DNA of 64,000 bases from assembly GCF_046773475.1 (NCBI RefSeq), contig NZ_CP177239.1:3912275-3976274 (forward strand), written 5' to 3'. Positions 45,613 to 54,090 of the stretch are shown piece by piece. A program made the translations under genes and the position numbers. The stretch's first letter is position 1. Every line of letters starts with the position of its first letter. The notes under the pieces were generated by a model. It saw only the letters and a program-made list of their open reading frames with translations. It was not told the DNA's origin and ran no database searches. This DNA is from Nitratireductor aquimarinus. GTDB taxonomy: Bacteria > Pseudomonadota > Alphaproteobacteria > Rhizobiales > Rhizobiaceae.

Positions 45613-46701
45613 TCAATGCGGCGAAACGAATGGTGGAACCGTCACTGTGGATGACGTTATGGCCAGAACCTTGAACAGCGTGCCCATCTGCTCAGGCCCG
45701 GCCAGCCGCTCCACGGCGTTGCGGATCGCCTGCTGTTCCGTGCCGTTCTTGTCGGCGCCCAGTCGCCCGGCGCGCTCCAGAATGCCAAGCCCGATGAGGA
45801 AGTCGCCCTGATCCATCAGCGCTGCGGCAAGCCCTTCGTCTCGTGCAGCGCGTGCAAGGGCGGAAAAATCCACATGCGCGGTCAGGTCAGCCTTGCCCTG
45901 GTCCTTCAGGATATTCGTGTAGGCATGGCTGCGCATGGCCTGAAGCGTGTCGCCCGGTGCGGGTTTGGCATAGCCGTAATCGATGAAGAGGGCCGCGCCG
46001 CCCTCAGTGCGAATGCGTTCCGCCATGCGTGTCATCAGCGCGTTGCGTGCCGGTGCGAGCTCGACAATGGCTCCAGGGGGCGCTTCTTTTGCGCCGGGCG
46101 GCAGAAGCGTCTCATCGGCTGCGCCTGCGCCGGCCATGAATGAAAGCCGGTCATTGGCGTCGAGGCCGACCGTGCGTTCGCGCCAGCCCGAATCGGTCTT
46201 TACGTACTGGCGCACCGGAATGGCGTCGAAAAGCTCATTGCCGATGATGAAGAGCGGGCCGTCCGGCAGCGCGTCGATATCGGTGATCCACCGGGGAGAA
46301 GCGCCGGATGCCGCGAGCGTCTTGCGCTGCACCTCGCTCAGCCTTGGGCTCGCTTCGATCATGAAGAGGCGCATCTGCCGGCTGAACGCCGGGTCGATCT
46401 TTGCCCAGGTTCGCAGCATGTCCTTCATGAGCGTGCCCCGGCCGGGACCAATTTCCGCAAGAATGGGATTGCCCGGCGCACCGCTGGCCTTCCACGCGGT
46501 GTAGAGCCAGACGGCGCACAGTTCGCCGAACATCTGGCTGATCTCGGGCGCGGTGGTGAAGTCGCCTGCCGCGCCAAAAGGCTCGCGCGTCGTGTAGTAG
46601 CCCTGTTCGGGGTCGAACAGGCAAAGCGCCATGTAATCCGCGACGCTCATCGGCCCCGTCGTCGCGATCTGCGCCCTGATCCGCTCTTCCAGTGTTTTCA
46701 T
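45613..46701 (-). CDS. SAM-dependent methyltransferase, MidA/NDUFAF7 family
   Basis: A 362-residue methyltransferase of the MidA family, whose eukaryotic member methylates an arginine of complex I subunit NDUFS2. Signatures: PMSVADYMALCLFDPEQGYY, GDFTTAPEISQMFGE, ILAEIGPGRGTLM (SAM-binding) and FIIGNELFDAIPVRQY. The ATG overlaps the lgt stop as ATGA. A respiratory-complex target is inferred from family only. Confidence 0.93.
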   Translation of the reverse strand: MKTLEERIRAQIATTGPMSVADYMALCLFDPEQGYYTTREPFGAAGDFTTAPEISQMFGELCAVWLYTAWKASGAPGNPILAEIGPGRGTLMKDMLRTWAKIDPAFSRQMRLFMIEASPRLSEVQRKTLAASGASPRWITDIDALPDGPLFIIGNELFDAIPVRQYVKTDSGWRERTVGLDANDRLSFMAGAGAADETLLPPGAKEAPPGAIVELAPARNALMTRMAERIRTEGGAALFIDYGYAKPAPGDTLQAMRSHAYTNILKDQGKADLTAHVDFSALARAARDEGLAAALMDQGDFLIGLGILERAGRLGADKNGTEQQAIRNAVERLAGPEQMGTLFKVLAITSSTVTVPPFVSPH

Positions 46702-47552
46702 AGGGCTGTCGCCGGAGCGGCCTTGGCCCGTGCCCGCAGCATTGCCCAGACGCCCACCAGCACCATCGGCGTCGAGAGCACCATGCCCATGGTGAGCCAG
46801 TCGCCCGCCAGATAGCCGATATGCGCGTCCGGCTCGCGGAAGAATTCGACAATGATGCGCGACAGGCCGTAGCCGCACACAAACGCGCCGGCGACGAAGC
46901 CGGGCATCTTAAGCTTCAGCCCCTTATGGGTGAGAAGGCGCAGAACCACGAACAGCACCAGCCCTTCGAGTGCTGCCTCGTAAAGCTGGCTTGGGTGGCG
47001 CGGCTCCGGTCCGCCATTGGGGAAGACGAAGGCCCAGGGCGCGTCCGTCACCCGGCCCCACAGTTCCGAATTGATGAAGTTGGCGACCCGCACGAGGCCG
47101 AGCCCGATGGGCACAACGGCGGAAATCGTGTCGAACAGGCTCCATGCATTGATGCCGCGCTTTTTCGCAAAGAGAAGCATGGCGAGCGTGACGCCGATCA
47201 GCCCGCCGTGAAACGACATGCCGCCTTCCCACACGGCGAGAATGTCGAGCGGGTTCGCGATGTAGCGGGGGAGATCGTAGAAGAGAATGTAGCCAATGCG
47301 TCCGCCGGCCACGATGCCGATGGCGGCCCATAGAACGAAATCGTCGAGATCCGTGACCGTCATCGCCGGCTTGCCGCCGGCCCAGAGACGCTCGTTCGAA
47401 ACCAGCCGGCGCGCATACCACCAGCCGAGCAGAATGCCGACCACATAGCCAAGCCCGTACCAGTGAATGGCAAGCGGTCCCACTTGTAGCGCCACCGGGT
47501 CTATGTTGGGAAAGGGCAGGGCGGCCAGCGGCGTCATCAGATAGTCGGTCAA
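46698..47552 (-). CDS. lgt: Prolipoprotein diacylglyceryl transferase
   Basis: Transfers diacylglycerol from phosphatidylglycerol to the lipobox cysteine, the first step of lipoprotein maturation in the inner membrane. Family blocks: IHWYGLGYVVG, GGRIGYILFYD, WEGGMSFHGGLIG and RVANFINSELWGRV, HPSQLYEA. Seven transmembrane helices are expected. The start is placed at TTG 47552, which has a GGAGG site at 6 nt; the next in-frame ATG (47537) has none. It leads an operon with midA, pgeF, an M24-like gene and a lipoprotein. Confidence 0.95.
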   Translation of the reverse strand: MTDYLMTPLAALPFPNIDPVALQVGPLAIHWYGLGYVVGILLGWWYARRLVSNERLWAGGKPAMTVTDLDDFVLWAAIGIVAGGRIGYILFYDLPRYIANPLDILAVWEGGMSFHGGLIGVTLAMLLFAKKRGINAWSLFDTISAVVPIGLGLVRVANFINSELWGRVTDAPWAFVFPNGGPEPRHPSQLYEAALEGLVLFVVLRLLTHKGLKLKMPGFVAGAFVCGYGLSRIIVEFFREPDAHIGYLAGDWLTMGMVLSTPMVLVGVWAMLRARAKAAPATAL

Positions 47553-47771
47553 TCGGGCCTCCCGGCGCGTGAATTCAGACGCGGCAGGTATTGCGGAGCA
47601 TCGGGGCGAGGTCAAGGCGCGCAGTGCCGCGGCTTCCCATCTTCAATCTGGAGAAGGCGCTAAGGCTTTCAGCCTAGTCGCTACCTCAAGTCCCGAGGCG
47701 TAGAATTCCGGCTCCTCAGTCTCGGCAACAGATTTCTCGATAAGGAGCAGTATCAACCCCGGGAGGTAATG

Positions 47772-48407
47772 ATGACCGATACCAAGTGGATGATCAGGGG
47801 ACGTGAATTTATTCACTGCAACTGCGCTTATGGATGTCCATGCCAGTTCAATGCCCGGCCCACACATGGAGGCTGTCACGCTGTCGGGGTGGTGCATATC
47901 GATGAAGGCCGGCATGGCGACGTCAAACTCGACGGTCTGAGCATGGCCATGATCGTGTCATGGCCGGGCGCCATTCACGAAGGCCATGGGAGTGTCGTGC
48001 CCATCATAGATGAGCGCGCGGATGAAAAGCAGCGCGAGGCAATGCTGCGGATCATGAGCGGTGAGGACACGGAGCCCGGCGCAACCTTCTTCCAGGTTTT
48101 CTCAACCACCTATGAGAAAGTGCATGATCCGGTTTTCGCAAAGATCGATTCCGATGTGGACGTCACTGGCCGCTCGGCGACGTTGAACGTGCCCGGCTTG
48201 ATCGAGGCGCGCGGTGAGCCGATCATCAATCCGGTTAGCGGCCAGCCACACAACGCACGCATCAACCTGCCGAACGGCTTTGAATATGATGTCTGCGAGG
48301 TCGGACGCGGCTGGGCGGACACGCAGGGGCCGATTGCAATGTCGATACCCGACTCGCACGCCCACTTTTCCAGGGTCCACATGACCGGCGAGGGCGTTGT
48401 TCACTGA
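47772..48407 (+). CDS. DUF1326 cysteine-rich protein
   Basis: A 211-residue DUF1326 protein with a conserved cysteine cluster near the N-terminus, HCNCAYGCPCQFNARPTHGG followed by Cys, which may bind metal. Other family blocks are GHGSVVPIIDERADEKQREA and ATFFQVFS. The second of two overlapping ATGs is taken because GGGAGG is at 5 nt from it. It lies 26 nt before the DUF2182 membrane protein; the DUF1326/DUF2182 pair is recurrent and is thought to handle metals, although function is not proven. Confidence 0.88.
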   Translation: MTDTKWMIRGREFIHCNCAYGCPCQFNARPTHGGCHAVGVVHIDEGRHGDVKLDGLSMAMIVSWPGAIHEGHGSVVPIIDERADEKQREAMLRIMSGEDTEPGATFFQVFSTTYEKVHDPVFAKIDSDVDVTGRSATLNVPGLIEARGEPIINPVSGQPHNARINLPNGFEYDVCEVGRGWADTQGPIAMSIPDSHAHFSRVHMTGEGVVH

Positions 48408-48433
48408 CCTGATCCTTCGAGGAGGACAAAGGC

Positions 48434-49300
48434 ATGGCTTCCACCGCACTGGAAATCACTCTGCGGCGTGATCGCCTGATTGTTGGCGCGGCCCTTGCCG
48501 CGCTGACGGTCGTTTCCTGGCTCTACATACTGTGGCTGGTCGAGACCATGGATATGGGCATGACCATGCCTGCAGGCGACATGACCTCGTCCATGCAGGA
48601 CGCTGCGTCGATGAATGACATGGCGATGAGCGACATGGCCATGGGCGAGACGGTGATGGCGGGCCTGCATCCGTGGAGCTTCACCTATTTCGTCTTCATG
48701 TTCGTCATGTGGGCGGTGATGATGGTCGGGATGATGACGCCATCCGCCGCGCCTATGATCCTCATCTATGCCCGCGTCGGTCGCGCCGCTGAAGAAAAGG
48801 GCAGGCCGCTTGCGGCGACCGGTTTCTTTGCCAGCGGCTATCTTCTTGCCTGGACCGCATTCTCCCTTATCGCGACTCTCGGCCAATGGGCGCTGGAGCA
48901 GGCGCTTCTTTTGACACCCATGATGGCAAGCGCGAGCGCGCTCTTCAGTGGACTTGTGCTCATTGCCGCCGGTCTGTTCCAGTGGACCCCGCAGAAGGAT
49001 GCCTGTCTGAGCCATTGTCAGGCGCCGCTTGCCTTTGTCCATGCCCATGGCGGCTTCCGGCGCGAGCCTCTGGGCGCGCTGGCGCTTGGCTTCCACCACG
49101 GGCTTTACTGCATCGGTTGTTGCTGGGCGCTGATGGCGCTTCTGTTTGTCGGCGGCGTGATGAACGTTCTCTGGATTGCCGCCATTGCGATCTTCGTGCT
49201 CGCCGAGAAACTGTTGCCGCCGCGCTGGCCGGTGTCGCGCGTGGCCGGTGGCGTTCTGATTGCGCTCGGCATCTGGGTGCTTGCCGGCGGCGCGCTTTAG
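48434..49300 (+). CDS. DUF2182 metal-binding membrane protein
   Basis: A 288-residue membrane protein of the DUF2182 family. A very methionine-rich stretch (about 38-75, MDMGMTMPAGDM and SMNDMAMSDMAMGE) resembles copper-binding Met motifs. The family signature FMFVMWAVMMVGMMTPSAAP is followed by several helices, LGFHHGLYCIGCCWALM carries a Cys-rich, His-containing helix, and KDACLSHCQAP another pair. Copper handling is inferred. Second gene of the DUF1326 operon. Confidence 0.88.
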   Translation: MASTALEITLRRDRLIVGAALAALTVVSWLYILWLVETMDMGMTMPAGDMTSSMQDAASMNDMAMSDMAMGETVMAGLHPWSFTYFVFMFVMWAVMMVGMMTPSAAPMILIYARVGRAAEEKGRPLAATGFFASGYLLAWTAFSLIATLGQWALEQALLLTPMMASASALFSGLVLIAAGLFQWTPQKDACLSHCQAPLAFVHAHGGFRREPLGALALGFHHGLYCIGCCWALMALLFVGGVMNVLWIAAIAIFVLAEKLLPPRWPVSRVAGGVLIALGIWVLAGGAL

Positions 49301-49391
49301 GCTGCGTTCTTGATGGCGCTGCGACAGCAAATGACCTTGCATTCGGCGCGCGGGCCCACTACCTCAAATGGATCAACCTGAAAGGCGCGCC

Positions 49392-49706
49392 ATGACCAAC
49401 GGAAGCAACCGGATCCTCGACGAATTCGCCAAGCTGATGACCGATGCCGCAGGCGCGGCCCAGGGCGTGCGCCGCGAGGTGGAGACCGCATTTCAGGCGC
49501 AGGCCGAGCGGGCCCTGAACGCGATGGACGTCGTTCAGCGTGAAGAATTCGAGATGGTGCGCGAAATGGCGCTCAAGGCGCGCGAAGAAAACGCTGCCCT
49601 GACAGCGCGTATCGAAGCACTTGAGGCTCAGCTTGCTGACGCCGGAGCGTCCAAGGCTGCGAAAACTGATTCTAAGCCGGCGTCATCCACCCGGACGAAA
49701 AAATAA
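49392..49706 (+). CDS. ubiK: UbiK-type accessory factor (BMFP domain)
   Basis: A 104-residue coiled-coil protein of the YqiC/UbiK family, which supports ubiquinone synthesis as a small accessory of the UbiJ complex. The core NRILDEFAKLMTDAAGAAQG and VVQREEFEMVREMALKAREE, with a C-terminal heptad helix and a basic tail (RTKK), fit the family. ATG 49392 (MTNGSN) was taken over an upstream in-frame codon because of the AAAGGCGC region before it. Confidence 0.85.
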   Translation: MTNGSNRILDEFAKLMTDAAGAAQGVRREVETAFQAQAERALNAMDVVQREEFEMVREMALKAREENAALTARIEALEAQLADAGASKAAKTDSKPASSTRTKK

Positions 49707-49763
49707 TTTTTTATTACCGTCGCCTGTGTATGGCGTCGAAAAATCCTTGTTCGAGAGTCGCTT

Positions 49764-49796
49764 ACGCCGCGTTGCCCTTGGCAGCGCGGCGTTTCT
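49764..49796 (+). terminator. Terminator-like hairpin after ubiK
   Basis: ACGCCGCG (49764-49771) pairs with CGCGGCGT (49785-49792), followed by TTC. Weak T-run. Confidence 0.45.
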
Positions 49797-50042
49797 ATCC
49801 ACACGCCCCCGGTCCTTTCGGCAAAAAAGGTCTGGTCACGCGACTCTGCATCAATAGACTGAATTTACAGCGTGATTCGTAACTGGTCATGCAGTTGGGC
49901 AGGGGCGGGCCCGTAGTAGTTCCATGCGTTGTCGTTGTCGCTCCACAATGTGTTTCAGGTTTGAAACGTCTTGCGGGGGAACCCTCCCGCCGTGGATTCT
50001 TGCGGGGTGCTTCGGTGCCTCCAGATACGGGAAAGCAGATTA
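49797..50042. other. Non-coding interval before the YbjN gene
   Basis: No convincing gene or RNA was seen. GGGAAAG before 50043 is the ribosome site of the YbjN gene, and its promoter should lie here. Confidence 0.4.
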
Positions 50043-50543
50043 ATGAGCCTTCTTGAACTCGACATGACCCGTGATGCGCATCCCGTGGATGTCATCGAAC
50101 ATGTCGCGAACACCAATGACTGGAGCTTCGAGCGCAATGGCGACGACGAGATCGCCATCGCCGTGGCCGGCACCTGGACCGACTACAACGTGTCCTTCTC
50201 CTGGATGGAGGAGTTCGAGGCGCTGCATGTGGCATGCGCATTCGATCTGAAGGTGCCGGCGAAGCGCACGCTCGAGGTCATGCGGCTCCTTTCGCTCATC
50301 AACGAACAGATGCTGTTCGGTCATTTCGATCTCTGGGAGCGTGAGAACGTCGTCATGTTCCGCCAGGCGCTCGTTCTGTCCGGTGGCGTTGAGCCCACGG
50401 GCCAGCAGGTCGAGACCATGCTGAACAGCGCCCTTGAGGCATGCGAATGCTATTATCAGGCATTCCAGTATGTCATCTGGTCCGGCAGCACCGCACAGGA
50501 AGCGCTCAACAGCGTCCTGTTCGAAACGCACGGCAACGCATAA
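50043..50543 (+). CDS. YbjN domain-containing protein
   Basis: A 166-residue YbjN-family protein with the type-III-secretion-chaperone-like fold. Blocks: HPVDVIEHVANTNDWSFER, WMEEFEALHVACAFDLKVPA and LINEQMLFGHFDLWERENVV. In many alphaproteobacteria YbjN is followed by proC and then the tRNA-binding protein; here proC is absent and the tRNA-binding gene follows directly. Function unknown; stress sensitivity is affected in E. coli. Confidence 0.88.
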   Translation: MSLLELDMTRDAHPVDVIEHVANTNDWSFERNGDDEIAIAVAGTWTDYNVSFSWMEEFEALHVACAFDLKVPAKRTLEVMRLLSLINEQMLFGHFDLWERENVVMFRQALVLSGGVEPTGQQVETMLNSALEACECYYQAFQYVIWSGSTAQEALNSVLFETHGNA

Positions 50544-50565
50544 GCTGCAGGGCAGGGGAGCGGGC

Positions 50566-50919
50566 ATGTCCTCCGACAAGACACCGGAAATCACCTTTGA
50601 CGATTTCCTGAAGGTCGATATTCGCATCGGCACGGTCGTCGAGGCAGAGCCCTATCCCGAAGCCCGCAAGCCGGCGATCAAGCTGAAGGTCGATTTCGGT
50701 CCCGAGATCGGCATCAAGAAATCGTCGGCGCAGATCACTGCTCACTACACGCCGGAGGCGCTCGTCGGTCGCCAGGTTGTGGCCGTGGTCAACTTCCCTC
50801 CGCGCCAGATCGGCAAGTTCATGTCCGAAATCCTAGTCATGGGTTTTTCGGATGAAGACGGCGCGATCGTTCTGGCAGGCTCCGACAAGAAGGTGCCGAA
50901 CGGCAGCCGCCTGCACTAG
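50566..50919 (+). CDS. tRNA-binding protein (CsaA-like)
   Basis: A 117-residue OB-fold tRNA-binding domain. Signatures: FLKVDIRIGTVVEAEPYPEA, IKLKVDFGPEIGIKKSSAQI and AVVNFPPRQIGKFMSEILVM. Similar to CsaA and the C-terminal domain of methionyl-tRNA synthetase. AGGGGAG lies at 5 nt. It follows the YbjN gene by 22 nt. Confidence 0.92.
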   Translation: MSSDKTPEITFDDFLKVDIRIGTVVEAEPYPEARKPAIKLKVDFGPEIGIKKSSAQITAHYTPEALVGRQVVAVVNFPPRQIGKFMSEILVMGFSDEDGAIVLAGSDKKVPNGSRLH

Positions 50920-51119
50920 ATCGCCATGCGTCCGTTTGGGTGCATGAAGGACGATCCAGACTGCTGCCCGCGCATCTGGCGTCAACGGTCGCAGTCGCCG
51001 ATTTTCTCTTCATTGCGGCGCCCTGAGCGCTCAGCCGATCACCGGTCTCTGGCTGATGCTGGCGAAGCCGGTTTTCTGATCCGCCAACTCCTTGCTGAAC
51101 CGACCGTTCTTCGCGCATG

Positions 51120-51154
51120 AAAAAGGCCGTGCGGAGGTCCCATTCCGCACGGCC
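51120..51154 (-). terminator. Terminator of the DUF2165 gene
   Basis: Leftwards: GGCCGTGCGGA, 8 nt loop, TCCGCACGGCC, then five T residues. The 200 nt rightward of the tRNA-binding gene contain nothing else supported. Confidence 0.85.
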
Positions 51155-51190
51155 CCAGACGACCTTATGGGCCGAATGCAGTGATTTGCG

Positions 51191-51685
51191 TCAGGCGAGT
51201 TCTTCGTCGCGCTGGTTGACGAAAATCAGAACGCCGAGGATCGCGACGTAGAACTTGAAGGCAGCGTCCTGGCCGTTCCAGATCTTGGACTGCCACATCA
51301 GGAACCACTCGCCGCCAACAACCATGAAGCCGAAGAACCATACGAGGAAGCCGATGGTTGCACCCGCGATCATCAGCTTCTTCGAAGCGTTGAATTCTGC
51401 GGCGGAGCCGTTGCGGGCGCCGAGCATCTTCAGGCCGCCAAGCAGGAACAGGACGAAGGTCAGGCCTTCACCCGCGATGATAAGCCAGTAGCCGGCATGC
51501 CAGAACGCGGGCGTCGTGATCGCGCGGTACATGGCCGAATTGCCTTCGAACGTCGTGTCCATGCTGAACACGTGCTGCACGAACGCGAAGTTCGAGCCGT
51601 AGTCGGTGATGTTGTTGAACGTAACCATGAACGCGAAAGCCGCGAGGGCCAGCGTCATGGCGATTTTTGCGTAACGTGAGGTCAT
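51191..51685 (-). CDS. DUF2165 small membrane protein
   Basis: A 164-residue protein with four hydrophobic segments (about 8-24, 60-84, 104-125 and 140-158), the DUF2165 family pattern: FMVTFNNITDYGSNFAFVQH, HVFSMDTTFEGN, AGEGLTFVLFLLGG and FFGFMVVGGEWFLMWQS. Function unknown. Terminator follows. Confidence 0.88.
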   Translation of the reverse strand: MTSRYAKIAMTLALAAFAFMVTFNNITDYGSNFAFVQHVFSMDTTFEGNSAMYRAITTPAFWHAGYWLIIAGEGLTFVLFLLGGLKMLGARNGSAAEFNASKKLMIAGATIGFLVWFFGFMVVGGEWFLMWQSKIWNGQDAAFKFYVAILGVLIFVNQRDEELA

Positions 51686-51847
51686 TTGCCCCTTCCCTCC
51701 GATAAGCGACCGGGCAAAACCATTCGTCTGTGGCCCGGGCGCGACTCAGTGTGTTAGACGAAAGGCGTAGGTGCAATCTTTTGTAAGCAAAACGTCAAGC
51801 GCGCGCGTATTTTTCGACAAAAGTTTCGACAGTCTGGAGCGGAATTC

Positions 51848-52090
51848 TTGAAAACGGCTATTGAATTGACCCAAACCGCGCGCCGGAAGGTGGACGCTGA
51901 AGGCCACGGTGACCGTGTCGCCGGGCTGGTGCTGGGCGAATGGGCGCAGACGGGAGACTTCGTGGAACTCGCAGGCGATGGCGGGGTTCTGGTCTTCATC
52001 ATCCACGCGCGCCGCATCCGCATTGAGGCTGATGGCCGTCAGACGCTTGTCTTCAAACTGGATCATCCAGCGCGGCCGGTCACGCGCTGA
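51848..52090 (+). CDS. Small hypothetical protein
   Basis: An 80-residue protein with start TTG preceded by GGAG at 8 nt, and no ATG in range. Sequence: KTAIELTQTARRKVDAEGHG then strands LVLGEWAQTGDFVELAGDGG, VLVFIIHARRIRIEADGRQT. It ends before the convergent kinase gene. No family recognised; the regular strand pattern suggests a real small domain. Confidence 0.5.
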   Translation: MKTAIELTQTARRKVDAEGHGDRVAGLVLGEWAQTGDFVELAGDGGVLVFIIHARRIRIEADGRQTLVFKLDHPARPVTR

Positions 52091-52120
52091 ACCGGACGGG
52101 GCGGGTCCTGCGGCCCGGCC

Positions 52121-53524
52121 TCAGGCCGGAACCCGGATCACCGCCCGCAGACCGCCAAGCGGACTGTCATCCAGCGACACGTCGCCGCCATGGCTGCGTG
52201 CAATGTCGCGCGCGATGGACAGGCCAAGCCCGGTGCCGCTCTCATCCTGATTGCGCGCCTCGTCCAGCCGCACGAATGGCTTGAACACGCTTTCACGCAT
52301 GTCCTGCGGAATGCCCGGCCCGTCATCGTCCACGGTGATGGTCAGAATGCCGTTTGCATTGCGCGCCGTGATCTCCACCTTGTCGGCATAGCGGAACGCA
52401 TTGCCGATCACATTGTTGAGCAGGCGGCTGAAGGCATTGGGCCGCACATGCAGAAGCGTGTCGCCCGTTGTCACGATCTTCAGCTCGCAGTCGCGCAGGC
52501 CTGCTTCTTCCTGCGCGCGCTCGAAGAAGGCGGCGAGATTGAATTCGCCCGGATCTTCCGCCGCCTCGCCACGGGCGAAGGCAAGATAGCCCTCCAGCAT
52601 TGAGCGCATGTCCTCGATGTCCTGATTCATCGCCTCAATGTCTTCCTTGCTGCTGGCCACGGCCAGTTGCAGCTTGAAGCGGGTCAGGATGGTGCGCAGA
52701 TCGTGGCTCACGCCGGTCAGCATGGCCGTGCGCTGTTCGATCTGTCTTTCGATGCGTTCGCGCATCAGCAGGAAGGCGCTGCCGGCGCGGCGCACTTCCT
52801 CCGCGCCGCGTGGGTGGAAGCCGCTTGGCGTCGGCCTTCCCTTGCCGAAACTGTCGGCAGCCTCTGCCAGTTGCAGGATCGGACGGATCTGGTTGCGCAG
52901 AAAGGCGACGGCGATGGCGATCAGGACAAGCGATGTGCCCACCATCCACAACAGGAAGATGTGCGTGTTCGAGGCATAGGCCTGGCTGCGCCGCGCAAAG
53001 ACGCGCAGAACCCTGTTCTCGAGCTGGATGCGGATCTCGACAATGTTGGAATTGCCCACCGTGTCCAGCCAGAAGGGGCGGTTGATCTGCCGTGTGATCT
53101 CTTCGCCCAGCGTCTGATCCAGGATGGAGAAAAAGGGCTTGGGCCCGGGGGCGGGCAGGGGGTCGGGCGGCAGGAGGTCGATCTTCAGCGCCAGCCGCTC
53201 CTGCGCAATGCGGATCACCTGGGCATAGCCGTCATCGTCGGGATAGGTCTCGATCATGTCGATGATCGCGGAAATATCGCGTGTCACCGCCTGGCTGAGG
53301 CGCTGCGTGACGGTCTGCCAGTGACGTTCCATGAACACGAAGGCGATGACCGACTGTAAAAGCAGCATCGGCGCAATCACGATGATCAGCGAGCGCGCAT
53401 AAAGCTGTTTTGGCATATAGCGCGAGATGACGCGCCAGAAGCGCCGCCATGGTCTGCGCATCGCCCCCAGTGCCTGCTTCAGGCGCGCCAGCGGCGTGAT
53501 CTTTTCGTTCGAGTTAACCTGCAA
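52121..53524 (-). CDS. EnvZ-like sensor histidine kinase
   Basis: A 467-residue inner-membrane kinase. Two transmembrane helices (about 45-70 and 190-215) flank a periplasmic sensor of about 120 residues; a HAMP region then leads to the H-box GVSHDLRTILTRFK, N-box NNVIGNAFRYA, G1 DDGPGIP and G2 GTGLGLSIARD. The TTG at 53524 was chosen as start because GGAAGG lies 5 nt upstream. The nearest response regulator is the PetR-like gene 567 nt away on the same strand, but an ABM gene on the other strand lies between, so cognate pairing is likely but not shown. Confidence 0.9.
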   Translation of the reverse strand: MQVNSNEKITPLARLKQALGAMRRPWRRFWRVISRYMPKQLYARSLIIVIAPMLLLQSVIAFVFMERHWQTVTQRLSQAVTRDISAIIDMIETYPDDDGYAQVIRIAQERLALKIDLLPPDPLPAPGPKPFFSILDQTLGEEITRQINRPFWLDTVGNSNIVEIRIQLENRVLRVFARRSQAYASNTHIFLLWMVGTSLVLIAIAVAFLRNQIRPILQLAEAADSFGKGRPTPSGFHPRGAEEVRRAGSAFLLMRERIERQIEQRTAMLTGVSHDLRTILTRFKLQLAVASSKEDIEAMNQDIEDMRSMLEGYLAFARGEAAEDPGEFNLAAFFERAQEEAGLRDCELKIVTTGDTLLHVRPNAFSRLLNNVIGNAFRYADKVEITARNANGILTITVDDDGPGIPQDMRESVFKPFVRLDEARNQDESGTGLGLSIARDIARSHGGDVSLDDSPLGGLRAVIRVPA

Positions 53525-53743
53525 GTTCGCCTTCCGCCCTGTGGGCGCCCATTCCCGAGATGCGATTTCGGTTTGATCGTAGAGCATCAGGCCGAAAAGT
53601 GGAATCCGGTCTTGCCACATCAGGTACCCGAAACACTGTCTTTCCAGCAGCGGGCAATCTCTGCGCTTGACTTCAAGTCGACTTGAACTCCGACACTCTG
53701 CCTGTCGGTGGATGGGCTGCCGGCATTTCAGAAGGAAAGATGC

Positions 53744-54088
53744 ATGTCGACGATTTCGACAGATGCCGCGTTCGCACCGGTCTACCGGGTCGACAAGTTT
53801 GCCGTTCCGGCGGCCGGACGTCAGGAATTTCTGGAGCGCGTATCAGCGACCCACGATGCCCTGCGCAGGCAGGATGGTTTTGTGCGCGATGTCGTGCTGG
53901 AGCAGGCCTCGGGGCCGGGCGACTTCAATTTTGTCACGCTGGTGGAATGGCGCGATGAAGCAGCCTTTGCCGGAGCCTCACAGGCTGTCGCCAGCATGCA
54001 CCAGGAAACCGGGTTCGACCGTCATGAAATGATGGAGCGTCTGGGTATCCGGGCGGACATCGCCAATTATCGGGCGTTGCCGGTCTAA
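53744..54088 (+). CDS. Antibiotic biosynthesis monooxygenase (ABM) domain protein
   Basis: A 114-residue dimeric alpha-beta barrel protein: VYRVDKFAVPAAGRQEFLER, VSATHDALRRQDGFVRDVVL, NFVTLVEWRDEAAF. ABM proteins are small oxygenases or related folds. The ATG follows GAAGGAAAG. It lies inside the interval between the kinase and regulator genes, on the opposite strand, and ends only 2 nt before the convergent regulator stop, so it interrupts an otherwise continuous operon. Confidence 0.85.
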   Translation: MSTISTDAAFAPVYRVDKFAVPAAGRQEFLERVSATHDALRRQDGFVRDVVLEQASGPGDFNFVTLVEWRDEAAFAGASQAVASMHQETGFDRHEMMERLGIRADIANYRALPV

Positions 54089-54090
54089 GA

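Noticed and set aside
50926..51120. A 64-codon frame after the tRNA-binding gene
   Set aside because: No ribosome site, unusual composition, and it runs into the terminator of the DUF2165 gene.
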